A stretch of 64,000 nucleotides of DNA, taken from NCBI GenBank assembly GCA_963766375.1, contig CAVXZG010000019.1, positions 124,001-188,000 of the forward strand. Direction: 5' to 3'. The DNA comes from AC-32 sp963766375 (lineage in GTDB: Bacteria; Actinomycetota; Thermoleophilia; Gaiellales; Gaiellaceae). Position 1 is the first letter of the stretch; every line of letters starts with the position of its first letter. Shown piece after piece: positions 9,666 to 19,545 of this stretch. Position numbers and translations under genes: made by a program. The notes beneath the pieces are model-generated. The model saw only the letters and a list, made by a program, of their open reading frames with translations, was not told where the DNA came from and did not search any database.

Positions 9666-11132
9666 GTGCTTGCACGGACGGTCACGCATGCTCTTGTCGG
9701 CCTCGATGCTCGCCGGGTGGAGGTCGAGGCGCACCTCCAGCGGGGCCTGCCGGCGTTCGCGATCGTCGGGCTCGCCGACCGCGCCTGCCAGGAGGCGAAG
9801 GAACGGGTGCGGAGCGGGATCGCCTCGGCCGAGCTCGAGTGGCCACTGCGCCGGATCACCGTCAACCTCGCCCCTGCCGAGCTCCGGAAGGAGGGCTCGG
9901 GCTTCGACCTGCCGATCGCGCTGGCGGTGCTGGCGGCCTCGCGGCAGGTGCCGGCCGACGCGCTCGCTGGGCACGCCGCCGTCGGCGAGCTCGCTCTCGA
10001 CGGGCGGCTGCGCCCGGTCGGCGGCGTCCTGGCGGCGGCAGAAGGGGCTCGTCAGGCCGGGCTGACGAGGCTCCTCTGCGCTGCGGGCTGCGCTGCGGAG
10101 GCGGCCCTTGCGGGGATCGAGCCGGTTCCGCTGCACCATCTCGCGGAGGCGGTCGACTACCTGCGGGGCGACTGGGTCCCGCCGCCGGTCGAGAAGATGT
10201 CGCTGAACGGGAGCCACCCGGAACCGGCTGGCCCGGACCTCGCGGACGTCCGGGGTCAGGAGCGGGCACGGCGCGCGCTGGAGCTGGCCGCGACCGGCGG
10301 GCACAACCTTCTGCTCGGCGGTCCGCCGGGAACGGGTAAGACGATGCTGGCGCGGCGTTTGCCGGGGATCCTGCCGCGGCTGCCGCCGGACCAGGCGCTC
10401 GAGATCACGAGGATCCATTCCGTGGCCGGGTTGCTGCCGCCGGAGCGGCCGCTGGTGAGCGTGCCGCCATTCCGGGCGCCGCACCACACCGCATCGGTCT
10501 CGGCGATCGTGGGCGGAGGCCCGAACCCGAGGCCCGGCGAAGCAAGCCTGGCGCATCACGGCGTCCTGTTCCTGGACGAGCTGGCCGAGTTCCCGCGGAA
10601 CGCGCTGGAGGCGCTGCGCCAGCCGCTCGAGGACGGCGCGATCTCGATCGCGCGCGTTGGCGGCCGGATCGTCTTTCCGGCGCGTTTCCAGCTCGTCGCG
10701 ACCATGAACCTCTGCCCTTGCGGGGCGCGGGGCGACCCGGCTGCCGAATGCTCGTGCTCGGCTGCGCGCCTTGCCGCATATCGCGACAAGCTGTCGCGGG
10801 CGCTGCTCGATCGCTTCGACCTGGTCGTCACGGTGCCGCGACCACGCGCGCGGGAGCTCGAGGCGGGGCCGGGGGAGGCGTCGGAGGCCGTGCGCGAGCG
10901 CGTGGCAGTGGCGCGCGAGCGGGCGTCCGCGGAGCCGCTCCGCCGCTCGAAGCAGGCAAACGAACTGCTGACCAGGGCCGTCGAGCGCTTGCCGCTCTCC
11001 GCTCGCGGCCGCGCGCGGGTGGCGCGTGTCGCCCGGACGGCGGCGCTGCTCGCGGGTCGGGACGAGGTGGGTGCCGAGCATGTCGCCGAGGCGCTTTCCT
11101 ACCGCTCGCCGACGGAGCTGGGAACGCCATGA
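9666..11132 (+). CDS. comM: ComM/YifB family Mg-chelatase-like AAA+ ATPase
   Basis: 488 residues from GTG. The N-terminal Lon-protease-like domain (VTHALVGLDARRVEVEAHLQ, PAELRKEGSGFDLPIALA) precedes the AAA+ module: Walker A LLGGPPGTGKTMLARRL near residue 219, Walker B GVLFLDELAEF near 301, and the Mg-chelatase-type Cys cluster CPCGARGDP...CSC near 350. ComM is a helicase that extends heteroduplex during natural transformation. The stop overlaps the dprA start (ATGA at 11129-11132). Confidence 0.93.
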   Translation: MLARTVTHALVGLDARRVEVEAHLQRGLPAFAIVGLADRACQEAKERVRSGIASAELEWPLRRITVNLAPAELRKEGSGFDLPIALAVLAASRQVPADALAGHAAVGELALDGRLRPVGGVLAAAEGARQAGLTRLLCAAGCAAEAALAGIEPVPLHHLAEAVDYLRGDWVPPPVEKMSLNGSHPEPAGPDLADVRGQERARRALELAATGGHNLLLGGPPGTGKTMLARRLPGILPRLPPDQALEITRIHSVAGLLPPERPLVSVPPFRAPHHTASVSAIVGGGPNPRPGEASLAHHGVLFLDELAEFPRNALEALRQPLEDGAISIARVGGRIVFPARFQLVATMNLCPCGARGDPAAECSCSAARLAAYRDKLSRALLDRFDLVVTVPRPRARELEAGPGEASEAVRERVAVARERASAEPLRRSKQANELLTRAVERLPLSARGRARVARVARTAALLAGRDEVGAEHVAEALSYRSPTELGTP

Positions 11133-12121
11133 ATGAGTTGGCCCTGGCGGCGTTCGCCGCCGAGACCGGCGAGCACGTCGTCAAGGAACCGCGCGAGCGG
11201 AGGTTCGAGCGGTTCCGGCGAGGCTTCGACGCGGGCGGCTATCTCGAGTCGCTGGCGGCGCGGGGCTTCCGGTTCGTCGGCCGGACCGACGCCGACTACC
11301 CGCCGCTCCTCCGCGAGTTGCACGACCCTCCGCCGGGGCTGTTCCTACGCGGAGCGGGAGGGGCAGAGCTCCTGCGCCGGTCCGCGGTCGCGATCGTGGG
11401 CGCTCGCGCCTGCTCGTCGTACGGCGCCCAGGTCGCACGCCTCTTGGGCCGGGAGCTGGCCTCCGCGGGCCTCGTCGTCCTCAGCGGCCTGGCCAGAGGC
11501 GTGGATGCAGAGGCGCATCGAGGAGCGCTGGAGGCGGGCGGGCTGACCGTGGCCATCCTCGGCTGCGGGGTAGACCGGGACTATCCGGCCGCGCACGCCC
11601 AGCTCGCGCGGCGAGTGTGCGAGCGGGGCCTCGTCGCTTCGGAGTACGCCCCGGGCGTGGAGCCGGCCCCGTGGAGGTTCCCGGCGCGGAATCGGATTGT
11701 CGCCGGCCTGGCTGCTGCGACAGTGATCGTCGAGGCTCGCGAGCGAAGCGGCGCTCTGATCACCGCCGACTTCGCGCTCGAGACAGGGCGGGAGGTCTTC
11801 GCCGTGCCTGGAGAAATCACGTCGTCGCTGTCAGCCGGCACCAACGCGCTGCTCAGGCTGGGCGCGACGCCGCTGACGAGCTCCGGCGATGTGCTCGAGG
11901 CGCTCGGGATCGTCCCGGTGGACGCGGCGCCAATCCAGCTCGGAGAGCACGCGGCAGCCGTGCTTGCCGAGCTGGCCAACGAGCCAGCCGGGGCCGACCA
12001 GCTCATCCGCGACACCGGGCTCGACGCGTCGGCCGTGGCGACGGCACTGGCCGAGCTCGAGCTGGCAGGCGCGGTTGCGGAGGCCGAAGGGCTGTACAGG
12101 GGGGTGAGGCGGCCGGGCTAG
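11129..12121 (+). CDS. dprA: DNA-processing protein DprA
   Basis: 330 residues from ATG 11129, which overlaps the comM stop. The Rossmann fold of DprA/Smf runs from SAVAIVGARACSSYG through LSGLARGVDAEAHRGAL, LGCGVDRDYP, ARNRIVAGLA, ERSGALITADFAL and VFAVPGEITSSLSAGTNALL. A C-terminal winged-helix (about residues 270-325) follows. DprA binds incoming single-stranded DNA and loads RecA. A longer frame open to 10718 is an artefact inside comM. Together with comM it suggests a DNA-uptake or recombination capacity, although no uptake machinery is in this window. Confidence 0.94.
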   Translation: MNELALAAFAAETGEHVVKEPRERRFERFRRGFDAGGYLESLAARGFRFVGRTDADYPPLLRELHDPPPGLFLRGAGGAELLRRSAVAIVGARACSSYGAQVARLLGRELASAGLVVLSGLARGVDAEAHRGALEAGGLTVAILGCGVDRDYPAAHAQLARRVCERGLVASEYAPGVEPAPWRFPARNRIVAGLAAATVIVEARERSGALITADFALETGREVFAVPGEITSSLSAGTNALLRLGATPLTSSGDVLEALGIVPVDAAPIQLGEHAAAVLAELANEPAGADQLIRDTGLDASAVATALAELELAGAVAEAEGLYRGVRRPG

Positions 12122-12130
12122 GATCGCGAC

Positions 12131-13271
12131 ATGGTGACGAGCTCCTACTGGCTCTCCGAGGAGGGCCCTGGCTTCCCCGATCGCGCGAGCCGGCCGGCGG
12201 GGCCGATCGACGTGGCGATCGTGGGCGGCGGGGTGACTGGCTGCGCATGTGCCCTCGCACTCGCGGAGGCGGGCCGGCGCGTCCGCGTCTACGAGGCTCG
12301 CGAGATCGCAGGCGGCGCGAGCGGACGCAACGGCGGCTTCGCGCTGCGCGGCGGCGCGCCGGCCTACGACGCCGCCCGCCACGACCTGGGGCCGGAGCGG
12401 GCAAGAGAGCTCTGGCGCCTGACGGAGCGCTATCTCGACCGGCTCGAGGAGCTGGCGGGCGACGCGTTCCGTCGAACGGGCAGCCTCCGCCTGGCCGCCG
12501 ATCCCGGCGAGCGATCCGAGCTCGAGGCCGAGTACGAGGCGCTCAGTGAGGACGGCTTCGCGGTCGAGTGGCGAGACGAGCTCGCGGAGCCGCTCCGCGG
12601 CCGGTTCGACGGGGCGATCTTCCACCCACCGGATGGGTCGCTTCAGCCTGCCCGCTGGGTGCGACGGCTCGCGGCGCGAGCAGCCGAGGCCGGCGCCGAG
12701 CTGCGCGAGCACGAGCGCGTCGAGTCGCTCGACGAGCTCGAGGCCGACCACGTCGTGCTCGCAACCGATGGATACACGCAAGGCCTCCTGCCGGAGCTCG
12801 ACGCGATCGTCAAGCCCACGCGGGGTCAGGTGCTCGTGACCGAGCCGCTCGAGCCGGCGCCTGTTCCCGTGCCCGCACTACGCCAGGCACGGCTACGACT
12901 ACTGGCAGCAGACGCCGGAGGGACGGCTTGTCGCCGGGGGCTTCCGGGACAAAGCGCCCGACCACGAGCACACCGCCGAGGAGGAGGTGACGCCGCTCAT
13001 CCAGGGCCATCTCGAACGCTTCGTGGCGGAGCTGCTCGGGGAGGCGCCGGAGATCACGCACCGTTGGGCAGGGATCTTCGGCGCGACCGAGGACCGCCTT
13101 CCGCTCGTCGGTCCGGTCCCCGGCCACGACAACGTCTGGGTCTCCTGCGGCTACTCGGGTCACGGCAACGTGCTCGGTCTCGCTTGCGGCGAGCTCGTCG
13201 CCGAGGCGATCCTCGGACGACCGTCACCCGGGCTCGAACTGTTCGAACCCTCGCGGCTGCTAGCTGTCTAA
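12131..13271 (+). CDS. FAD-dependent amine/amino-acid oxidoreductase (DAO family), one frameshift
   Basis: The N-terminal frame from ATG 12131 has the dinucleotide motif VAIVGGGVTGCACALALAEA near residue 27 and GGASGRNGGFALRGG. The second frame continues from about 12873 with PHYARHGYDYWQQTPEG, a glycine/histidine FAD-binding end GYSGHGNVLGLACGELVAEA, and TAA at 13271. The break is repaired by deleting one C of GTGCCC at about 12871-12874, after which homology is continuous (~379 residues). This fold oxidises secondary or primary amines such as glycine, sarcosine or gamma-glutamyl-putrescine; the substrate is unknown. Its stop interlocks with the opposite-strand VOC gene (CTAA). Confidence 0.8.
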
Positions 13272-13642
13272 CCCTCGTTGCCCGGCGCCGGCACCGTCTC
13301 GTCGGCCTGGAAGAGCGAGAACTCGTTGCCCTCGGTGTCGCGGCAGCGAGCGAACCAGCCGATGGTCGGAATTGGCTGCTTGTCGTCGGCCGAGCCGCCC
13401 AGCTCGCGCGCCTTCGTGATCGACGCATCGATGTCGGAGGTGCTGAAGTAGACGATCGGGCCCGTGCCCGTCTGATCCTCGGACGGGTAGATCGCTCCGC
13501 CCGGCTCGATTCCCTCGAGCATGTGGTACTCGACCGGGCCGGTCCATTCGCGGAACTTCCACCCGAACAACGACTTCCAGAACTCCTTCGCGCGGCCCGC
13601 GTCCTCGGCCGGCAACTCGAAGTGCACCAGCTGCCCTTCCAT
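13268..13642 (-). CDS. VOC-superfamily (glyoxalase/bleomycin-resistance fold) protein
   Basis: 124 residues from ATG 13642. Two beta-alpha-beta-beta-beta modules are visible: QLVHFELPAEDAGRAKEFWK near the start, and PIVYFSTSDIDASITKARELG near residue 65, ending WFARCRDTEGNEFSLFQ. Metal-ligand positions (H8, E near the end) match the single-domain VOC layout seen in actinobacterial proteins of unknown function. No catalytic assignment is possible from sequence alone. It is the last gene of the leftward run that starts with pntAA. Confidence 0.87.
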   Translation of the reverse strand: MEGQLVHFELPAEDAGRAKEFWKSLFGWKFREWTGPVEYHMLEGIEPGGAIYPSEDQTGTGPIVYFSTSDIDASITKARELGGSADDKQPIPTIGWFARCRDTEGNEFSLFQADETVPAPGNEG

Positions 13643-13693
13643 GTAGCGCCTCCTTCGCGTGGGAGCGCTCAGCCTACCTCGGTCTCGCGGGCG

Positions 13694-14050
13694 CTAGGCG
13701 GGCCGCTCAGAGGCGCCGGAGACGATGGCGGAGCAGCAGGAGATGGCTGTTACGATCGCCTCGGCGACGTCGACCAGCTTGTTGCCGTTGTGCTGCGAGT
13801 GGTCGCGCAGCATCTCGAAGGCACGATCGGCGTCGATCCCGTGCCGGGCCATCAGGATGCCCTTCGCCTGCTCGATCGAAGCGCGCCGCCCGAACGCGCC
13901 CTGTAGGCCGTGGTACTCCGCAAAGCGCTGCAGCGTGATGTCGATCGCGCTCTGCAGCTCCTCGGGGCTCGTGTCGATGATGTAGGCGAAGACACCGCGC
14001 TTGGCGGCCTCGCGAACGTAGGCGGGATCCTTGGCCGAGAGCAACGGCAA
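13694..14050 (-). CDS. ANTAR-domain RNA-binding antiterminator with truncated receiver domain
   Basis: 118 residues. Residues ~1-35 (LLSAKDPAYVREAAKRGVFAYI) resemble only the last third of a response-regulator receiver domain. Residues ~48-105 are a complete ANTAR domain: ASIEQAKGILMARHGIDADRAFEMLRDHSQ followed by a helix LVDVAEAIV. ANTAR proteins bind tandem RNA hairpins to block termination. The first in-frame start I can defend is TTG at 14050. The upstream bases belong to the 3' end of the cyclodeaminase gene, so the N-terminal two thirds of the receiver domain are absent. Either it is a truncated copy or an atypical short form. Confidence 0.75.
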   Translation of the reverse strand: MPLLSAKDPAYVREAAKRGVFAYIIDTSPEELQSAIDITLQRFAEYHGLQGAFGRRASIEQAKGILMARHGIDADRAFEMLRDHSQHNGNKLVDVAEAIVTAISCCSAIVSGASERPA

Positions 14051-14096
14051 CGGTGCGATGAGCTGGCTCGTACGTCGGTCGGTGCACCGGTGACGA

Positions 14097-15033
14097 TCAC
14101 AGGCTGATCGTCGGCAGGTCCAGCTCGTCGGCCCGCTCGATTGCTGCGAGCGCTACCGCGAGATCCTGAATGGCCAGGCCGGTCGAGTCGAAGGTGGTGA
14201 TCTCGGCGTCGGATTGTCGTCCCGGGGCCGTGCCGGCCAGAACGTCGCCGAGTTGCGTGACGTGATCGCGCTTCAGCAGGCCGCGCTCGACCGAGTGCAT
14301 CAGCTCTCCGGCATGGCTCGCCTGTTCCCAGTCGTCGCAGAAGATGTGCGTCCGGAGGACCTCCTCGACCGCCATCTCGGACTTACCCGGGCCGTCTGCG
14401 CCCATCAGGCTGACGTGCTGGCCCGCGCGCAGCGAGCCGGGCGGAAACAAGACCTCCTGGCCGGGGGTCATCGTCACGACGAGGTCGGCTTCGAGCGCGT
14501 CCTCCCGTGAGCCTGCGATCCCGGCGCCGAGCTCCGCGGCGGCCGCTCTCGCCCCTGACCGGGTCGACATCCCAGATCAGGACGTCGCGTCCCCTGGCGA
14601 GGAACGTCCGAGCAGCAGCGCGCCCGTTCACGCCCGCGCCAATGACCGCCGCGCTTCCTGCGTCGTGGCGCCCAAGTGTTTCCGCCGCCAGCACTGCCGC
14701 CGCCCCGGTGCGCAGCGCTGTCACCGCTCCCGCGTCCAGAACCGCCTTCAACACGCCGTTGGAGGCGTCGGACACCAGCACCAGCCCCATCACGGTCGGC
14801 AACCCCAGCTCGGGATTCCCCGGAAACGAGGTCACCCACTTCAGGGCCGCGTGACCGGCACCGAGGGCCGGCATGGCGCGAAAGTCACCCGCCGGATAGG
14901 CGGGCACGTACACCTTCGGCGGCATCGACCACTCGCCGCGTGCATAGGCGACGAATGCCTCTCGCACGGCCTCGAGCGCGCGCTCGGGCGAGACAGCGGC
15001 CTCGACGTCCCGGGCTGCGAAGAGCGGAACCAC
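14097..15033 (-). CDS. Ornithine cyclodeaminase / mu-crystallin family protein, one frameshift
   Basis: From GTG 15033 the first frame encodes VPLFAARDVEAAVSPERALE, the substrate segment MPPKVYVPAY, ALKWVTSFPGNPELGLP and the NAD-binding loop AAVIGAGVNGRAAARTFLA. The second frame carries VVTMTPGQEVLFPPGSLRAG and FDSTGLAIQDLAVA to the TGA at 14097. They join if one base is removed from the CCCC run at 14552-14555, giving DVDPVRARAAAAELG. Family members deaminate ornithine to proline or reduce ketimines and imines; the exact reaction is undetermined. It follows pntB by 4 bases, so it may share the pnt transcript and use its NADPH. Confidence 0.82.
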
Positions 15034-15037
15034 CGTC

Positions 15038-16431
<1,394 letters not shown>

Positions 16432-16452
16432 GGCTGCGGGTCGGCGCTGTGG

Positions 16453-16770
16453 TCATCGTCCTTGCGCCGGCCGCTCGGGCTTGCGCCGCTTGAACATCTC
16501 CAGCATCCGGTCGGTGACGACGAAGCCGCCGACCACGTTCGCCGAGGCGAGGATGACGGCGACGAACCCGATTACCCAGGTCAGCGTGTCCTTGTGCCCC
16601 TGGCCCATGACGACCATGGCTCCGACGATCACGATTCCGTGGATGGCGTTGGTGCCCGACATCAGCGGCGTGTGCAACAGCGTCGGCACCTTCGAGATCA
16701 CCTCGAACCCGAGGAAGATCGCGAGCACGAGGATCGTGAGCTCGAAAACGAGCAGTTGGTCGTGGCTCAT
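16453..16770 (-). CDS. pntAB: NAD(P) transhydrogenase alpha subunit, membrane part (PntAB/PntA2)
   Basis: 105 residues from ATG 16770. Three hydrophobic helices are visible: LLVFELTILVLAIFLGFEVI, AIHGIVIVGAMVVMGQ and VIGFVAVILASANVVGGFVV, ending TDRMLEMFKRRKPE. This is the separate transmembrane piece of the alpha subunit in bacteria that split PntA. The gene lies between pntAA (164-base gap) and pntB (21-base gap), as expected for one operon. Confidence 0.93.
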   Translation of the reverse strand: MSHDQLLVFELTILVLAIFLGFEVISKVPTLLHTPLMSGTNAIHGIVIVGAMVVMGQGHKDTLTWVIGFVAVILASANVVGGFVVTDRMLEMFKRRKPERPAQGR

Positions 16771-16828
16771 CGAACCAACCCCTCGAACGCCGTGCCCGAA
16801 CGGGCCATGCCTGGAGAGACCACGTACC

Positions 16829-16845
16829 CCCCACCCAGGGTGGGG
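16829..16845. repeat. Perfect short palindrome between pntAA and pntAB
   Basis: CCCCACCC at 16829-16836 and GGGTGGGG at 16838-16845 are perfect inverted copies around a single A. Located in the 164-base pntAA-pntAB spacer, it could be a transcript hairpin or protein site that sets subunit ratios; with a one-base centre a few central pairs would have to open in RNA. Confidence 0.5.
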
Positions 16846-16934
16846 TGAACCGACCCGCCGCCCTCGCGGCTGACGGTACTCGTCGTTGGACTCACGTGTC
16901 TGTGACGCCTTCGTGAAGATCGTGTGCCTTTCCG

Positions 16935-18026
16935 TCATGCCGGCACTTCCTCCTTGCGGGTGACGCAGGCGCCGGCGGTGATCTCGTCCTCGAAGTCGAG
17001 CTCGAGCTCGCCCTCGGGCGCGAGGTGCTGAAGGAGGGCGGAGACGTTGCGCGCATAGAGCTGGCTTGCGTGGAACGGCATCGAGCTGGGCAGGTTCGTC
17101 GGCCCGATGATGGTCACGCCCTCGCGGACGACCTCCTCGCCGGGCTCGGTGAGCTCGCAGTTGCCGCCTGCCTCCGCTGCAAGATCGACGACGACCGAGC
17201 CGGGCCTCATCGCTGCGACGGCGCTCGCCGGGATGAGCCGTGGCGCGGCTCGGCCCGGGATGAGGGCGGTCGTGATCACCACGTCGAACTCGGGCAGGCG
17301 GGCCTCGAGCTCCTCCTGCTGGCGCCGCTGCTGCTCCTCGGAGAGCTCCTGCGCGTAACCACCCTCGGTTTCCTCCCCGACGACGCCGAGGTCCAGCCAG
17401 TTGGCGCCGAGGCTCTCGATCTGCTCTCGCACGACGGGGCGCACGTCGAAGCCTGTCACGACAGCCCCCAGGCGTCGCGCCGTCGCCACCGCCTGCAGCC
17501 CCGCGACGCCCGCCCCGAGAACGAGCACCTTCGCGGGTGCGACGGTCCCTGCGGCGGTCATCAGCATCGGGAAGAACTTCGGTAGCCGATCTGCCGCGAT
17601 CAGCGTCGCCTTGTATCCGGAGACGGTGGCTTGCGAGGAGAGCGCATCCATCGGCTGCGCGCGCGTGATGCGCGGGATCGACTCCATCGCGAAGGCGGTG
17701 ACGCCGCGGGCGGCGAGCCGTTCGATGCCTTTCGGATCCGTCAGTGGCTGGAGAAAGCCAATCAGCACCTGGCCCTCGCGGAGCCGAGCCACCTCCTCCT
17801 CGCTCGGGCTCTGGACCTTGGCGACGGCGTCGGCCTCGCCGTAGACGTCGTCCAAGACCCGGGCGCCTGCTTCGTCGTAGGCAGCGTCCGGGAAGGACGC
17901 CGCCTCGCCCGCCCCTCGCTCGATGAGGACCTCGAAGCCGCTCGTGACGAGACGGCCAGCGAGCTCGGGCACGAGTGCCACGCGTCGCTCGCCGGCGGCA
18001 CGTTCTTTCGGCACCCCGACCCTCAT
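16935..18026 (-). CDS. pntAA: NAD(P) transhydrogenase alpha subunit, NAD-binding part (PntAA)
   Basis: 363 residues from ATG 18026. It starts MRVGVPKERAAGERRVALVP, the alanine dehydrogenase/PNT N-terminal motif. The NAD-binding fold follows: KVLVLGAGVAGLQAVATARRLGA near residue 170 with FDVRP after it, the loop ELSEEQQRRQQEELEARLPE, and VDLAAEAGGNCELTEPG. It binds NAD(H) on the cytoplasmic side and passes hydride to PntB. The C-terminal membrane helices are encoded separately by pntAB. It heads the leftward operon and diverges from the hisC unit. Confidence 0.94.
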   Translation of the reverse strand: MRVGVPKERAAGERRVALVPELAGRLVTSGFEVLIERGAGEAASFPDAAYDEAGARVLDDVYGEADAVAKVQSPSEEEVARLREGQVLIGFLQPLTDPKGIERLAARGVTAFAMESIPRITRAQPMDALSSQATVSGYKATLIAADRLPKFFPMLMTAAGTVAPAKVLVLGAGVAGLQAVATARRLGAVVTGFDVRPVVREQIESLGANWLDLGVVGEETEGGYAQELSEEQQRRQQEELEARLPEFDVVITTALIPGRAAPRLIPASAVAAMRPGSVVVDLAAEAGGNCELTEPGEEVVREGVTIIGPTNLPSSMPFHASQLYARNVSALLQHLAPEGELELDFEDEITAGACVTRKEEVPA

Positions 18027-18060
18027 GCGGCGCCAATGCTATTGCGCTTTCGACACCAAC

Positions 18061-18346
18061 GCGTGCGCTTTCCGCGGATACGCTCGCCTCGGGGAGGAGG
18101 CCGGGCGAACCGTACTAAGGGACCAAGGGCCGCTTCCGGCCAGGGTCAGCCGCGACGGTGCGCCGCCGGAGCCGGGCTCTGCCCGGCGGAGGCTCACTAC
18201 GACAAGACGGCCTCGAAGCCAACAGACGAACCGGCGGCTCCTGAAACGCCGGAGCCGAACTTCAGCGCGCGCAAGGAGGGGGCTCACGGGGGAACCAGGG
18301 GTTTCCCCGTGCTACCGCGCGAGCCCAGTAAAGAGTTCGATCGCCG
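18061..18346 (+). promoter_or_regulatory. Long structured leader upstream of the hisC-type gene
   Basis: The 320-base pntAA-hisC gap has no credible gene but strong pairing potential on the + strand. CGGCTCC (18235-18241) pairs with GGAGCCG (18250-18256), while CCGGCG (18231-18236) can instead pair with CGCCGG (18247-18252), giving two mutually exclusive stems. Further down, CACGGGG (18285-18291) pairs with CCCCGTG (18305-18311), enclosed by GGGCTC/GAGCCC. Such alternation is typical of attenuators or riboswitches. The stretch GGGGGAACCA recalls the c-di-AMP (ydaO) motif, and AGCCAACAGAC loosely recalls a B12 box, but neither consensus is complete. No class is assigned. Confidence 0.45.
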
Positions 18347-19477
18347 ATGGCCGGCCCGCTCGCGGAGATCGCGGACAGCTTCTTCAGACCCGCGGTCAAC
18401 GATCTCGTTCCGTACGAGCCGGGGAAGCCCGTCGAGGAGGTTCAGCGGGAACTCGGGCTCGAGCGGGTGGTCAAGCTCGCGTCGAACGAGGGGCCGTTCG
18501 GGCCCTTCCCGGAGGCACGCGAGGCGATCGAGCGCTGCGCAGGCGAACTGAACCGTTATCCGGACGGAGGCGCCTTTCGGCTTCGGGCCGCACTCGCCGA
18601 GCGGCTCGACCTGCGCTTCGAGGAGGTCGCGCCTGGCGCGGGCTCCGATGGTCTCGTCGACTGCCTCAGCCAGGCGGCGCTCGAGCCTGGCGACGAGATC
18701 GTCTGCGGCTGGCCGTCGTTCCCGAGCTACGTAATCGACGCGCGCAAGTTCGGCGCCAAGGCGGTGACGGTCCCGCTGCGCGACGGTCGTTACGACCTCG
18801 AGGCGATGCTCGCTGCCATTACGCCGCGGACGAAGATCGTCTACGTCTGCCTGCCGAACAACCCGACAGGCACGACGAACACCCGCGCCGAGCTCGACGC
18901 CTACTTCGGCCAAGTCCCCGAAGACGTCGTCACCGTCCTCGATCAGGCCTACCTCGAGTACATCGACGACCCTGAGTATCCCGACGGCGTCGAGGAGTAC
19001 CTCAAGCAAGGCCGACGCGTGGTCGTCCTGCGCACGTTCTCCAAGATCTACGGACTCGCCGGCTTGCGGGTCGGCTATGGGCTCGCCCCGGCGCCGATCG
19101 TGACCGCGATCGCCAAGGTGCGCCGCGCATTCGACATCACCACGCCCGCCCAGGAGGCTGCCCTCGCGAGCCTCGACTCGGCGCAGGAGCTCGAGCGGCG
19201 CCGGCGCATCAACGCGGAAGGGCGAGTGCAGCTCGACGGGATTCTGCGTGACCACGGGCTCGCGCCCGTCGGCCCAGCCGTGGCGAACTTCCTCTTCGTG
19301 GAGGTCGGCAACGACTCGCGCCCGTTCTTCGAGCAGCTCCTTCGCGAGGGTGTGATCGTCCGGCCTACCCACGGATTCGGCGCGCCGGGCGCCGTCCGCG
19401 TCACCGTCGGCACGCCTGATGAGCACGACCTGCTCGCGGCCGCGCTCGAGCGCGTCCTTCCGCGCGCAACTGCCTAA
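18347..19477 (+). CDS. hisC: Histidinol-phosphate aminotransferase-type PLP enzyme (HisC family)
   Basis: 376 residues from ATG 18347. Fold-type-I aminotransferase features: VVKLASNEGPFGPFPEA near residue 42, NRYPDGGAFRLRAALAE, AGSDGLVDCL, SFPSY, LPNNPTGTTN near 170, DQAYLEY near 203 and the PLP lysine in RTFSKIYGLAGLRVGYG near 232, ending with ARG-type FGAPGAVRVTVGT. It should transfer an amino group from glutamate to imidazole-acetol phosphate. Threonine-phosphate decarboxylase (CobD) belongs to the same superfamily and cannot be fully excluded, which matters because of the leader and the nearby B12-linked meaB. No other his genes are in the window. Confidence 0.88.
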   Translation: MAGPLAEIADSFFRPAVNDLVPYEPGKPVEEVQRELGLERVVKLASNEGPFGPFPEAREAIERCAGELNRYPDGGAFRLRAALAERLDLRFEEVAPGAGSDGLVDCLSQAALEPGDEIVCGWPSFPSYVIDARKFGAKAVTVPLRDGRYDLEAMLAAITPRTKIVYVCLPNNPTGTTNTRAELDAYFGQVPEDVVTVLDQAYLEYIDDPEYPDGVEEYLKQGRRVVVLRTFSKIYGLAGLRVGYGLAPAPIVTAIAKVRRAFDITTPAQEAALASLDSAQELERRRRINAEGRVQLDGILRDHGLAPVGPAVANFLFVEVGNDSRPFFEQLLREGVIVRPTHGFGAPGAVRVTVGTPDEHDLLAAALERVLPRATA

Positions 19478-19515
19478 CCCAAAAGGGGCACGGCCGAAAA
19501 ACCCCTCGTTTGGGT
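19477..19515 (+). terminator. Candidate hairpin terminator after hisC
   Basis: ACCCAAA (19477-19483) pairs with TTTGGGT (19509-19515), extended by GGGG/CCCC inside. No run of T follows, so it would be a weak intrinsic terminator or an RNA-stabilising hairpin. It ends only 30 bases before the MFS start. Confidence 0.4.
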
Positions 19516-19545
19516 GCCGACGACGGTGTTACCTTAGGTGAGCCG

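Noticed and set aside
18121..18260. Cobalamin riboswitch before hisC
   Set aside because: There is a B12-box-like AGCCAACAGAC and CGCGACGGTG, but the GGTG-AA loop motif and the exact box are missing. Kept only as an unassigned structured leader.
18270..18320. ydaO (c-di-AMP) riboswitch
   Set aside because: GGGGGAACCA matches, but the equally conserved GGGGTGAATC element is absent.
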